A stretch of DNA of 64,000 bases, taken from NCBI GenBank assembly GCA_964017155.1, contig OZ024854.1, positions 16,457,055-16,521,054 on the forward strand, written 5' to 3'. The position numbers were made by a program, and so were the translations under genes. This DNA is from Oasisia sp. SBJ-2009 (taxonomy: Eukaryota > Annelida > Polychaeta > Sabellida > Siboglinidae). The notes beneath the pieces are model-generated. The model worked only from the letters and a program-made list of their open reading frames with translations. It made no database searches and was not told the origin of the DNA. Positions 45,396 through 57,366 of this stretch are shown here, in pieces (position 1 is the stretch's first letter; each line of letters begins with the position of its first letter).

Positions 45396-47806
45396 CAATT
45401 ACCTTTTCTGGTTTTTAGATTTGATTTAATGGAAGATGGAAGAAATAATCTGCTTTGGCAACTCGGAGCCCATAGGCTTAATAAACTTTGATCGCTGTAT
45501 AATTTGTCAGGTCATGCCAACAACATTAGAGAGAGTAACATCAATTACCTCGTTGAGTTTGGCCATTGAGAAAAGGCAAGATCATGTTGCAAAGCGATTG
45601 GAAAAACACTGTGCTAGATGTATTGAAACACATATCTGTGATATGGCATGGTGAATTCAGACGTTGGTATACTTTGCATAAGAGCTGTGATTTGGCTTTC
45701 AAAAAACGGACACCTGGTATACTTTCTGAAACCCAGGAGAACGACAAGCAAGATGACGTCTTTGTGGTCGCACCTGAAGACTTGACAAGATCACAGGGTA
45801 GTACTTTCGACAATGTGACATTTGTGAAAAGCCATTCACAAAGCGCAAGCACTGCAAATGACTCAAAGTCGTGGACAGTCGTTAAAACGAAAAGCAGAGG
45901 AATATTGAATGATGCGCACATGCTTGATATATGCTCACCCTGGTGCGGGTGTCGATCTAACTGCAATTGATGTAAGATGTCATATGCCATGCAGAATACT
46001 TACATCAACAAAATATGTTTAACAAAAAACAGTCTGCAAATAACCATGCAGAAGGCAAAGACGATGCTTTCCTTTTTCCTACTGCAGAATAGCATACTTA
46101 ACTAATTTCTAATACATGTGTTGGGTCTCTTTCAGCTATACGTGACAGGTATGTGATCCTGCTACAAGCGATGTGTACAGAACGACACCAAAAACGACTA
46201 CAAACGCACTTCGGGAACAATGTCACATTTTTGCCACAAGCGGGTGGAAGTGACTATGTCTGTTCCTCGTTTATTACAGTTGATGCTTTCAAAAAGATCA
46301 AAAAATCAAGTATGTGATTTGGATAATGATGTTTCAGTCATCCAAGAAGCGGCTAAGTTATTACACAGAGATGTAAAATCATGTAAACTTGACAAGCTGA
46401 CCAAAAGCCAATATGGTGGCAATTTCTTCAATATGTCACACGCCCAAGCAGCATCTATGATTCCATGCAAAATGTTAAATTTTCAGTTATCCTGCTGTGT
46501 GAAAAGACCGTCCAGTAGGGCATGGAGAGAAAGTGTGTTGTGATGATGAACTTGAGGAAAAGACACTTCATATATCCTGTATACCATATGTAAAATTCCA
46601 ACACCCTTCAGCTTAGGAAGTGCATTTTGTATCTACAATGAAACACGCAGCAAGAACTTAATCACCTTGCTAAATCATATGAATGAAAATGTCAGTTATG
46701 ACACTTTCCAACATTACCTCACATATATGTGTGAGCAAATGATGGAAGAAGAACCAGAAGAAGGCATTTTTCTCCACCATCGATAGCAGGATGGTCATTC
46801 ATACACTCTGCCTTCGATAACGCTGACTAGCATGAAAAGACATTCGACGGGTCAACCTTCAATGCAATGACCACTAATGTGTATGGCTATGAAACGAGTG
46901 CATTAAACAAGAGTGACGTGATCAAAGCCTATGTACAGGAAAATTTGGTGACATACCAAGGCTTTCAACATCAAAGAAAACAAAACGATCACTATGTGGG
47001 ATCACGCCTTCAGCAATTGAGCCACACTACATTTAGGTGCCAGTTCACTGGCTGGCGAAGTTGTTGGGCATAGATGACTGTAAACTTCATCCCTTTCTGC
47101 ATGCGTTCTCAGGAAAAGATAACACAATCTTCATCTATGACATTGGGAATACCAGAGTACTAAAGATCCGCCATCAGTTGAACCTCAAAGCTTTGGCTTC
47201 ATATGGATATGACGACAATTACGAAGTTAAAAGTGAACTCATAACACAGAAACCAGAAACATCCTGATGGCATTATAATATTATGGTGGACAGACATTTG
47301 AATCTGCCTTTCGTGCACATCTGTTCATTAGTGGAGGCAAATCCAAGGATTTAAGAGGATTGGCACCGACGGCTGATGCTTTCAAGCAACATCTGATGTG
47401 ATCCCTTTCGGCCACCCCCATGTCGCTGTTCCAACGTTACCCCCTGCTACCACTTTCGGTTGGAAGATGGGTGCCATGCATTTGTAGCCAGTAAGCATGA
47501 CGGTGCACCCATTACCAGAACTCACGCTATCGCTTACGAGTTGTAGATGTGTTGCCAGCAAATGCACTCGTAACTGATCTTGCGTCAAATTCCAAGTGCC
47601 ATGTTGTGTTGCTTGCAAATGCGAAGGGAAAGGTATCAAATGTGAGCGAGTAATATCTCTTGAGAATTTTGTTGAAGACAAAGGCTCTGGCGAGAGTGAC
47701 ACTGATGTCTGATTATAATGTTTAAGTTTTTATTTCGAATAATGCATTGTCTTAACAAACATGGCATACTTAATCAGTTGTACGTAAGGAATCAGTAGTA
47801 CGTAAT

Positions 47807-48433
47807 ATGTTTGATAGTGTCTATTATTATAAGGAATGCAAAAAAGAAAAATTAATGAAAACTACTCCGATTTGCGTCACGTCACGATTGCGCAAAAGTT
47901 GGGGATTCGTGAATACGTACACATTAGCACTATTTTATTACTGCTTTTCGGTTCAACTAGTACCGTTTCTTATCGGCAAAACCCTTATTTAAAGCAGCAC
48001 CCGGACTTTGAGCCAAGACCATTTAATACTGCCGTAGCGCACGCAATTTGGAAACATTTTAATGTGTTTCATAAAAAGTCACAACATGCACGTTTTGACT
48101 CACCAGGTAGGTTCCGCGTGCGAAAATTGCCACGTGTACCGTGTAAACAGAGGGTGTCCACGTGGACACATGCTCGTTACTCATTGGTCGAAAAATACCC
48201 TTTTGCGGAACCTACCTGGTGAGTCAAAACGTGCCGCGCGGCCAGTTCCAGTAAAATTATGTGTATGGTGTGTTGCCCTAATTCTTAGGTCAACACAGAA
48301 AACAGAGATCTTCACGTTTCACTGCTCTGTTGGACACATATCTAACTGGATGGATGTGCATATGAGAGATACAATACAGTTTAATGTTATAAATGTATTC
48401 AAAAGTTTTATTTTTGTGACGTTTTATATTTAG
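47807..48433 (+). other. Unassigned region with a 128-codon reading frame
   Basis: The plus frame 47836-48222 (MQKRKINENYSDLRHVTIAQ and on) shows no recognised domain and runs through the inverted repeat at 48088-48234, which argues against a conserved protein. Confidence 0.2.
48088..48234. repeat. Perfect 30-bp inverted repeat with an 87-nt loop
   Basis: The arms at 48088-48117 and 48205-48234 are exact reverse complements; the left arm starts GCACGTTTTGACTCACC. The loop contains the palindrome TGTCCACGTGGACA. It may be a short non-autonomous element or a structured end of one. No target duplication is apparent. Confidence 0.85.
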
Positions 48434-48654
48434 GTCGTGTACAGTGTAATAAACGGTCGGTTGCATCTATGAGAACGGATGCGGTTTGATCTATTTTGTA
48501 GAGTTGCAGACGTCTACAAGGGGGGGGGGGGGGTTAATGAGACCACCTGCGTAAAATACCAGGCACTCAGATGAGCACTTGAAAAGGGTTGCTTTCATAC
48601 TCAGAGGAAGCCTGTATATGTGTGACTGTTATGGTGGGAACACATTGTTTAAGT

Positions 48655-49115
48655 TTAAATGACTAGAAGATACAGGACGTCCGGTCAACTCGACGTGAGG
48701 TTGACAGCATGGCTGAAAGAATCACCGGCGGAGGGACATGCCGTTAGCGCTACAACTCGAGACACGACGCTTAGACGTGACTGCGATATTTAAGCGTCGA
48801 ACTGGTTTGGCGAGCTTTAAGGCACGCCACGGACTCGCTACCAGACAAGGGACTTCGAATGGGCAGAAGCTGCCCAAGGACGCCGACCAGAAACTCGACA
48901 TTTTACAATCAACTACGAACTGCGTGACATGTACAAAATAGACGAGACGTCAATGAAGTTCGATATGCCGGGTAATCGGACACTTAACGCTGCTTGGAAG
49001 AAGACCGTCGATCGATGACGAAAAGCTTCAACCGTTGGTCATCTTCAAGGGTGTACATGACTCAAAAGTGAACATCCGTGGATGCAGAGTAACAGCAGAG
49101 TTTAAAATCAATAAG
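48655..49115 (+). pseudogene. pogo/Tigger-type transposase relic
   Basis: Pieces in different plus-strand frames: QLDVRLTAWLKESPAEGHAV (CENP-B-like DNA-binding region), FKARHGLATRQGTSNGQKLP, then KIDETSMKFDMPGNRTLNA (the first catalytic-aspartate block of DDE transposases) and VIFKGVHDSKV. Order and content are those of Tigger-type transposases. The copy is short, truncated and frameshifted. Confidence 0.7.
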
Positions 49116-49639
49116 AGACCCTGCAAAAGAAATGTGTGATGTGTGCTGAACATTTTGAGGTGAATAGAAATGAAACATATTTTGTGTTGTTCCTATTGCT
49201 TTTACTCAATTTTCCGTGAGTTATTTCAACAAGAATTTACCATGCATTGCTTCGGTCAAACCCACCCGTATAATTGGGATCAGGAGAAAACCTTCTGGCT
49301 TGTGTCATCCTGATTAAATAAATAACTTATTAAATAAATATAATATATTGCATACATGAATGATACAAAATAAGTGACAGTGAATTTTATTTAATATTGT
49401 GTTGTTTACTACCCATTATTAAACACTTCTGCAATGTCAGCCGTCACGGTTCATGAACGTGGACAGTCGCAACAAGCTTGTGTGGAATGCCACCTTGTTC
49501 AAAGTCCCAAACGCTCCTAAGGCTCCATCATCAAAGAGGAAAGCCCCAAGATCCGTCTTCCACTACCGAAAAAAAGTATATCCGAGACCTAGGTTTACCA
49601 AGTGTTTTATAAGTTGTTATCAGTTTCATTGTCTTATTA
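49116..49639. other. Spacer
   Basis: AT-rich; nothing recognised apart from a lysine/proline-rich short frame at 49453-49689 without known motif. Confidence 0.4.
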
Positions 49640-51420
49640 ATGACTTTACTAACACTATTCAAGATTGTTCGAATGTTGTTTCATCTTGAATTTATTGTTA
49701 CTGACACTCTAGTTAACCGTATGAATGCATGCTTCGTGTCGATCAGTGAATACTTGCCCAGACTACGAGCTACACACCCAATCTTTGACATTAAAGAACC
49801 AGTGCCAGCTAAAGTCACCATTGGCGCGAATGACACTAAGCTGGCACTTGATAACATTAAAGTGAACAAAGCCACGGGTCCGGACAGAATAATTCCATGG
49901 GAGTTGAAAGTGTTGACACCTTCTTGCGGCACCGTTAACTGTTATATTTAATATATCACTCAGAGATGGTGTACTAACTGTATTCCCAACACTATGGAAG
50001 ACGGCAACTGTTATTCCTTTGTCAAAGAAACATCCTCCAGTTACTATTGAAAATGACGTATATCACTTATATCAATTATAGCTAAGGTTTTTGAATCACT
50101 AGTACTAAAATGGGTTGATGTCTATGTTAAACCACAAATTGATGATAAGCAGTATGGAGGAATGGCAGGAACTTGTACCACGGATGCTCTTGTTGAAATG
50201 CTCCACAATGGTATGAAAGCACCGATGTAACGGGCAATTTCTAAGAGTGCTTTTTCTTGATTATAGCAAAGCATTTGATCTGATTAAACACGATATACTG
50301 TTAAACAAAATGGTTGGAATGGAAGTATCTGCACATCTGGTTCGATAGATGGCAGCGATCTTACTATATCGCGAACAGAGAGTAAAACTCGGTGACTCTG
50401 TGTCAAAACCAGGGTATCCCAATGCGGGCGTTCCCCAGGGGAGTCCATACCAATGTTTTGCACTATATTTGAAATATGCAACTAAGACAAGGTATCTGTT
50501 ATCCAGGATTCTGCTGACGTTGTTGAGCAATGGTCTTGTAATAATGACATGCGCATCAATACGACTAAGACCAAAGAAATGGTTATATGTTTCCGTAGAG
50601 ACAGAACATTTGTAGATTTTCTGCCATATATTTATATGAATGGAAATTATATTGAAAGAGTGTCTCAAGCAAAGGTTCTCGGTATAACTATATCTTCTGA
50701 CTTAAGTTGGAATGCACATATAGATGAAATTATTTCAAAGGCAAGACAGAGAGTGTACATGATTTATCAATTGAAACGGGCTGATATCAACTAAAACGAT
50801 TTGATTAGAATTTATGTATCTGTAATTAGACCAGTAGTCGAATATGTGTGCCCTGTATGGCGTACGAACTTACCTAAATATTTTTCGGACAACATAGAAA
50901 TAATTCAAAAAAGGTGTCTTAAAACTATATTTCCAGGTTTTCCGTACGAAATTACCCTGCAGGTTGCAACCTCCCACAGACGCGATTAATTGTGTAGAGC
51001 GTGTTTCGCTAAAATGAAGAGTAGCAATCACAAACTGAATGCGTTAGTACAAAATGGTCGAAGTGGGCCATATGCCTCGAGGATGTGCAACAAGTTGCCT
51101 ATCCCAACGGCAAAAACTAATCGTTACAAAAATTACTTAAGTTCGTGATATTTAGAGCATTTTCAGATCGATTAGTAATGGACAAGTATTTTAACAGACA
51201 GTTTGATTATTCTTTTTAATTTATTTTATAAAAATGTTCATGTAAAGTGTATTTTAATGTATATGTTTTAAATTTATTGCGTAGTTTTTCCAATGATGAT
51301 TTTAATTTTTAATAACGTTGAACATTAAAATGATACTGTATGAAATTGTTGATTTTAGTATGAATGTACATTCATAATCCAACTGTAAAGTTGCCACATA
51401 ATAAACTTATCTTATTTTAT
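49640..51420 (+). pseudogene. LINE (Jockey/CR1-like) reverse transcriptase relic, 3' end
   Basis: Plus-strand blocks in order: KVNKATGPDRIIPWELK (start of RT), LWKTATVIPLSKKHPP, LFLDYSKAFDLIKHDIL, GYPNAGVPQGSP, then TKTKEMVICFRRD, VLGITISSDLSWNAHI, IRIYVSVIRPVVEYVCPVWR and IEIIQKRCLKTIF. The YADD active-site box expected between the PQGSP and KTKEM blocks is missing, apparently by deletion near 50460-50540. A/T-rich 3' end at about 51410. Several stops and shifts. Confidence 0.8.
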
Positions 51421-52020
51421 AAATGGGAAGCCATCGCTCAAGAATTCATGGACAAATGAAACTCTCCCGAACTCATTGGCGCCGTGGATAGGAACCATGT
51501 AGCAACACGAGCTCCTGTCAACAGCTAATCTGTATTATAATTAGAAGAACATATTTTTTTAAGTTTTGATGGTTGTTGTCGATGCTAATTACACATATCT
51601 GCTGCTAGATGTTGGTGTAAACGGCCGAGCGAGTGACACGGGTGTCTATGCTTCATCATATCTAGCATATACTTTTGAAACGAATACCGTAAACATTTCG
51701 CCAGCCCAATCAGAGGCAGGAAGACATAAGGTGTACGTTGTGGTGGCAATGAAGCTTTTGGCCTGAAAGAGCACTTTATGAGGCTTCTTCCCACAGAAGA
51801 ACTTGAATGAGTCAGAGGATCTTCAATTATCGCCTATCCAGAGCAAGGAGAGTCGCAGAAAATGCCTTTGGCGTACTTATGAACAGGTTTGGTGTGCTGG
51901 GAAGAACAATGTACGTGAATCCCGAGAGAGCCACGCCATAGACAAAATCGTTTGTGGCACTACACAACTTCCTGTAGATAGAAGGCGACAGGACATACAA
52001 CAGTTCGGACGACACACAGC
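51421..52020 (+). pseudogene. PIF/Harbinger-type transposase relic
   Basis: Plus-strand fragments read LIGAVDRNHVATRAPVNS, then FLMVVVDANYTYLLLDVGVNGRASDTGVYA, SEAGRHKVYVVVAMKLLA and, after a shift, LNESEDLQ...[16 protein letters not shown] words and [13 protein letters not shown] residues. These are the DDE blocks of Harbinger (DDE_Tnp_4) transposases, where the first catalytic Asp is in GAVD and the second in VVVDAN. Frameshifts break the core. Confidence 0.75.
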
Positions 52021-53030
52021 AGTCTAGGCGGTGGGTCCGCGGTCTTAGTCAGCAAATCGGAAATAGGAACTCCACAGAAGCACGGCTGGTGCGGGACAAA
52101 TTCCGTTACTGTTTTACCACCGACGTAGCCTTGCAACGACAACAGGACATTGGCGTGTAGAAGTCGTAGAGTATGTAGGATTAGTCGACGAGAGACACTC
52201 TGCATTGTTTAGTAACATTGGATATTATCGACAGATATTGCTGCCACTTTTGGCTTTGCTTAGCTATTTCAATGTATATCACATTATTTATTTTTATTTA
52301 TTATTTTATAGCGGTCCATTGTGGAAATAAGATTATTACACATGTACAATTCCTTTATTGTGCTCTTTTTCTATGATATATTGTGAATAAACTATCAATA
52401 CTACTACACCATGTGTTATACATGCAGTACAGCAGAACTGTTGGCCGAAGCAACGTTTGTATTGTTGCTCTGTTCAGTTATTCAACTCTTTTATGGTATT
52501 TGATACTTCAACATTTAACTTCGATTCACTGGTGGTTCCGTCTCAGAAGTTACTAGATTTATGCACCTAATGTGAGAATGTTGTATACACAGAATTATAT
52601 AAAAACGGCATGACGAGAAACAACATCTGCCACCTTCTGAAGGAAGCAATTCATGATATGGCTTCATTCAAGGAACTTTCTGTATTTGCTTTTTTCATGA
52701 ATGCTCGAATACAGCAGTATGCACTGAAGTTCATGAACATGGAACTGGAGGAATGTACAAAAACGGATGTGCAGGAAAGTGCTAATAATTACACACGAAT
52801 AAGCCATTGTGTTGGTAAAGTCATGTGCCTCAACCCGTTCACCAAACACGACGAGCAAGAGAATTACACTAGAAATGATGAGGCAGAATTAATCTGACAA
52901 TACAAATGAAGTAGAAGAAACGAACGACGGACAACATTTTTCTATTTAGAATATATTGTGAATTGCATCCTTTTCAGGTGCCATTGATTTTTAATTGATT
53001 AGTAGTATACATACTTATCTAAGACAATAG
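52021..53030. other. Spacer between transposon relics, with one unassigned frame
   Basis: The 95-codon plus frame at 52610-52897 (MTRNNICHLLKEAIHDM and on) has no recognised domain. The remainder is AT-rich. Confidence 0.35.
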
Positions 53031-53830
53031 AACGTGTTGTTGCTGCAAGACTGTCGGCTGACATGTCTGAGTATAATCTCTGCGAGCCCAAGTCTGCATA
53101 CAAGACAAATCACAGTGTTGAGACGGCCCTTGTCTGTGTACAAAATGATATCCTGCATGCAATGGACAATCAGAACATTGTCATTGTGTTGCTTCTGGAC
53201 TTGTCGGCCGCATTTGATACTGTCGACCATAGTGTGATGTTACATAGACTGTCACATGATGTTGGAGTGGTTGAAACTGCATTACACTGGTTTAAGTCGT
53301 ATTTGAGTGACAGAGTTCAATATATCCACATTAATGGTTGCACGTCACTGTCCACATTAATGGTTGCACGTCACCTGCTTGCCCTCTTACGTTCAAAGTT
53401 CTGTACTCGGTCCGCAGTTGTTCTCTATATATGCAGCACCATAATCGAAAATTATTTGGAACAACAACTTGATGTCACATTTTTATGCCGATGACACGCA
53501 AATTTGTATCACTTTGAAACCCCGTCAGGAGGACACTGACGCGGCTATTGAGTGCATTGAACGGTGTGTAACAGAAATCAGGATATGGATGAAAACAAAC
53601 TCCTTGAATTTGAACGACATAAAACAGAAGTAATAGTATTCGGTTCAGCTCAACAGCTAAAGAAAATCAAGCTGCGAGCGTTGCGTGTGGGTGATTGTTT
53701 GGTCAGGGTGGCTCACAGTGTTCTTAATCTAAGTGTTCAGTTTGATACTGAGATGACGATGGAGTAGCATGTGACTGCTGTAAGCAAGTCAGCAATGTTC
53801 CACCTCCGCAACATCTCGAGGATCAGAGAA
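53031..53830 (+). pseudogene. Second LINE reverse transcriptase relic (Jockey/CR1-like)
   Basis: Plus-strand blocks: ARLSADMSEYNLCEPKSAYK, VLLLDLSAAFDTVDHSVM (first Asp), WFKSYLSDRVQYIHINGC, then after a shift the active-site box FYADDTQIC (Tyr-Ala-Asp-Asp at 53484-53495) and KTEVIVFGSAQQLKKI. A 27-bp piece (CACATTAATGGTTGCACGTC) is duplicated in tandem near 53326-53372. The copy is inactive. Confidence 0.75.
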
Positions 53831-53859
53831 TGATCACGAAGAAGCAAGACAGAATTGAG

Positions 53860-55500
53860 AACACTGTCGATAGCACAAAGCCCGATGTCATCATGGTTAC
53901 TGAAATCTGCCTGGACCCATTTACCACCGACAATCAACCACCCAAAAACAAACTACAAACTGCGGCTTATGGCTAGACAATCAGGTACAGGCAGAAGCGT
54001 CCTACTATCCATCACAAACAACTTCATCATTTCCGATTTATCTGAGCTACAAACGTGCAAGCCCCATGACGTGCAAGTTTTTCAATGAATTTAACAAACT
54101 CTACGGCACTAAGGCCAGTACTTGCCCTGATGCCACTAGGGAATTGGGGTGGCCTGTTGCAGCACAAGCAAAGACACTGGGTCATGTGCCAAAACATTAA
54201 AAAGAACCAATATCACAATAACTAAAATTCTAGAGAGCATCAATCACCATTCCATTATAAGACAAATGGATCTCACGAAAAATTATGTTTATCTCTCGAG
54301 CTGTCGAACATCACAAGAGAATTTCCCGTGTTGGATAAATACACGGGTTTTTTTTATTTGAAAAAATAAGTTTTCATCCAGAGGTGCTACCTAACCCGGT
54401 TTGAACCACATCCAGTGAGCGATTTCAGTTTTGATAAGGGATCAGCAAACATTTTGCTAGCTAACATTGACATAATCTACAACAGCGTCCTCTGGCATGC
54501 GATGATGGGTAGAAGTAGAAATACAAGCACTTATGAAGTGGCAATCTCTAAAAACCATAGTAACAAAGTCTTGTAGTATCAGGAGCCATGTGTGCACTGA
54601 AAACAACAACGCCGACATAAGTAATTACAGGAACTGAAACACACCTTGACACCCCAATTAGCAACAGTCAACTGTTCTCCCAATTAAGCAGTCATTCGAA
54701 AAAAACAGGCTTTCACAACTCAAAAGGAAGGGTCCTAATAGCAATAAAGTCTGATACCACATAAACCCACAGAATGGACCTCGATAGCAATTGTTTAATT
54801 ATCTTAATCAACGTATGCATTCTACATATCAAACGTTCAAACAAAGAACGCATATATGGCTTGGAGGTGAATTTTATCTTTCAGACATAAACTGGGTTAT
54901 ACTCAGCGCAAAGCCAGGCGGAACAGCTCCCAGATTATCGAAAATGCTACTACAAATTGCTACGATTTTGGACATGAACAAGTTATTCGCGAACCCACCA
55001 GAATAGACAACACTTTAGACTTGTTCCTCACAACTAACCCTTGTTGAAAAATCTATTGTAGTACCAGGACTAAGCGATCATGACGGCATTCTAATAATCA
55101 TAACTAGCTGCAACCCCAGGGTCATCAAGCAAGCACACGCAAAATATTAATGTTCAACACAGCTAATATGAAGGTTCTGAACGAAAATATGCTCAAATGG
55201 TGCAATGAGTTTGCTTCCAATGATACGTCAATGAACACAGGCGATGAAATTGAAATATACGCAGTATTCTAAACTTCCCTTAACTCGATAATAAACTCTC
55301 ATATACAAAGATAATTTCAAAACGGAACCAAACACCTTGGATAAATAGACGAATAAAGCGACTCCACAAGCGTAAACAAAGAGCCTTCAGCACCTAAAAA
55401 GTACAGAGAAACCAAACCAATTATGAGAACTTCTGTAAGGCACGCAAAAACGCACACAAACAAAACAAGAAATGCGCACAGAAGGTGCATATCATATCAA
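53860..55500 (+). pseudogene. LINE endonuclease relic and following region
   Basis: 53880-53930 reads KPDVIMVTEICLDPFTTDNQ and 54850-55090 reads WLGGEFYLSDINW, then LDLFLTTNPTLVEKS-like words and VVPGLSDHDGIL. These are successive motifs of an APE-type LINE endonuclease (the SDH motif is catalytic). A frame-broken basic linker region follows to about 55500. The roughly 0.9 kb between the two motif clusters exceeds a normal endonuclease and indicates an insertion. Confidence 0.6.
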
Positions 55501-56669
55501 AACGATTCTGATCCGGGCAACACGATAAGCTCAGTTGAGCAATATGTGATTAGGGACTTATGGCGCTATCTAAATATAGTATTTTATTATTATTGTATTT
55601 ACAGTGACATTATTTTACCCTGTCAAAACTGGGCTACAAGACGAGTCGGCAACACTCATCGTCAGTGTGTGCGTAAACCGGACAGACGCGTTGGAACTCT
55701 GTTTGACGCCGTCGAAATTTACGCCCCTTCCTCCCCGCCACCCTTGCCAGCTTCGTTTCTGTCAAATGTTCTCTGTCTAGGCAACAAGGCTGACGTTTTT
55801 CTGTGTAAATTATCAAATAAGAGTGACTACAAAGACTGCTCTATATTCGGTTTCACCTAAACATGGCTTATTTCCTTTGAAACCCACCATTCTTGATTCG
55901 GTGTGCAACACCCGATTATCATTTTCAGAAATGACCGGTGTCACGACGAGACGGGGAAGACTCGCGGATGGGGTGTTTTCAATTTAGAGAATGTTCGCTG
56001 GCTACCGATGTCAAGGTTCTGTCAAAAAAACTGCTCTGTTAACATAGAAACTCTTACCACTGTGCCGCCCTTTCTTCTTGCCCAGGGAATGTTCAATTAT
56101 ACTTCTGACTGCCGCGTACAAACATCACCAAGCTAACACAGGCGCCGCGGTGATTCAGCTGTCTGACATCGTCACGCAGGCTGAACATTCTCACCCAGAC
56201 TCTTTTGTTGTAGTTTATACAGCAGATGACATGTGCGACTAACGATGTGGAACTACTGACGACTGTTACATAACCACCAAGGACCGAGTTACAAACAACA
56301 ACTGAATTGTGTTCAACCAACCGTGAAACTGTGAAACAATAGTCACTGAATGCGGTGGAGACACTTCGTGGCTGTTTTGTATGCATTTGGGGGAGTGTTT
56401 AAAGAGGCAGCAACCGATCTTCATAAGTACACAGAGAAAGTCAGCGATGGGAGACATTCGAGTGAAAACTAACAATATCATGAATTCCACGTCAATCGGG
56501 ACAAGATAACGAAGTCAAAAAGGTCGAGCTGGTGCATTATAATTGATATAATGATGTTCGTTAATTTTTCGTTTCATCATTCCATATGTTTGTCCGCATT
56601 TTAAGCGTTACTGGACGGTACTGCGCATGTGCAAACCTGAGCGTCTGGAAATAAAAAAATGGCGGCATG
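55501..56669. other. Spacer upstream of the solo LTR
   Basis: Mixed composition. The plus frame 55423-55860 has no recognised domain, and other short frames look random. Confidence 0.4.
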
Positions 56670-56857
56670 ATTTGTAGAACATTACGAAATAACGATAGCT
56701 CCCTTCGAGACGCAGGACTCTAGCGAGTATTAGAACGATACGTCACTATGCAAATGGCGACCGCATATTCAGCGTATCTGTATATTGTCATGCTTATCAC
56801 TATCATCATTAAAGTATATAAGTATTGAACAAATGGAAGTCGTTCTTATTTAATTTG
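56670..56857 (+). mobile_element. Solo LTR of the 23909-32388 Gypsy family
   Basis: The 178-bp LTR (56675-56852) is flanked by a perfect 5-bp target duplication ATTTG (56670-56674 and 56853-56857). It differs from the 5' LTR by a small number of substitutions. It shows independently that the LTR is 178 bp and ends T...A, and is the expected product of recombination between two LTRs. Confidence 0.95.
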
Positions 56858-57366
56858 AAGATTTTTCTGACGTTTTCAATCTGCAATCATCCGACTGCTG
56901 CGAATGTGTTACCTGGTAAGTTATATATCATTTTAAACATGAATGTCTCTAGAACACGCAGAGTACAATATTTTGGCGAAATTTAACCCGGTTGACCTTT
57001 GAAGGTAAAAATAATTCTCAATGAATAATGCACGTAGCCATGTAATTCCGTCACAATATTTTTCATCTATACTGTGTGGCTGCTAAATTGGTTACTGATT
57101 TTTTTAAAGCTTGTTTTTAACCAAATTAAGTCATGTGCTAAATATATTAATACAATAGGAGTAATTTGTCTATCCTGGGGGCTTCAAACAACCTGTGATA
57201 GAAGTACAATTTTTGGTGTGACGGAATTACGTATGCTCATAATTCCGTCACACTATAGTTTTGACCAGTTGAAATCATTGGTCATAGCCTAATATATAGG
57301 TGGCGTAGTAGCCTCTATCATCAACTTAAGAAGATTTTTTTTTCATTTTGTAGCACAAGCTTCACC

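Larger units (their letters stand above)
44740..47720 (+). pseudogene. Decayed THAP-containing transposon-derived gene
   Basis: 44740-44843 translates to NGQCCAAPYCNNSRTKCPEM then AFPRFPVEERR, a THAP-domain N-terminus ending at a donor-like GTAAAT. After an AT-rich gap, 45436-45970 carries a CIICQ motif and a WHGEFRRWYTLHKSC segment. 46139-47270 has scattered blocks (LHAFSGKDNT, FDGSTFNAMTTNVYGYETS). 47280-47700 ends with fragments of a Cys-rich tail (CCVACKCEGKGIKCE in one frame). This recalls long repeat-derived proteins common in marine invertebrate genomes. Many stops and shifts; no intact product. The grouping into one element is an inference from order and orientation. Confidence 0.45.
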
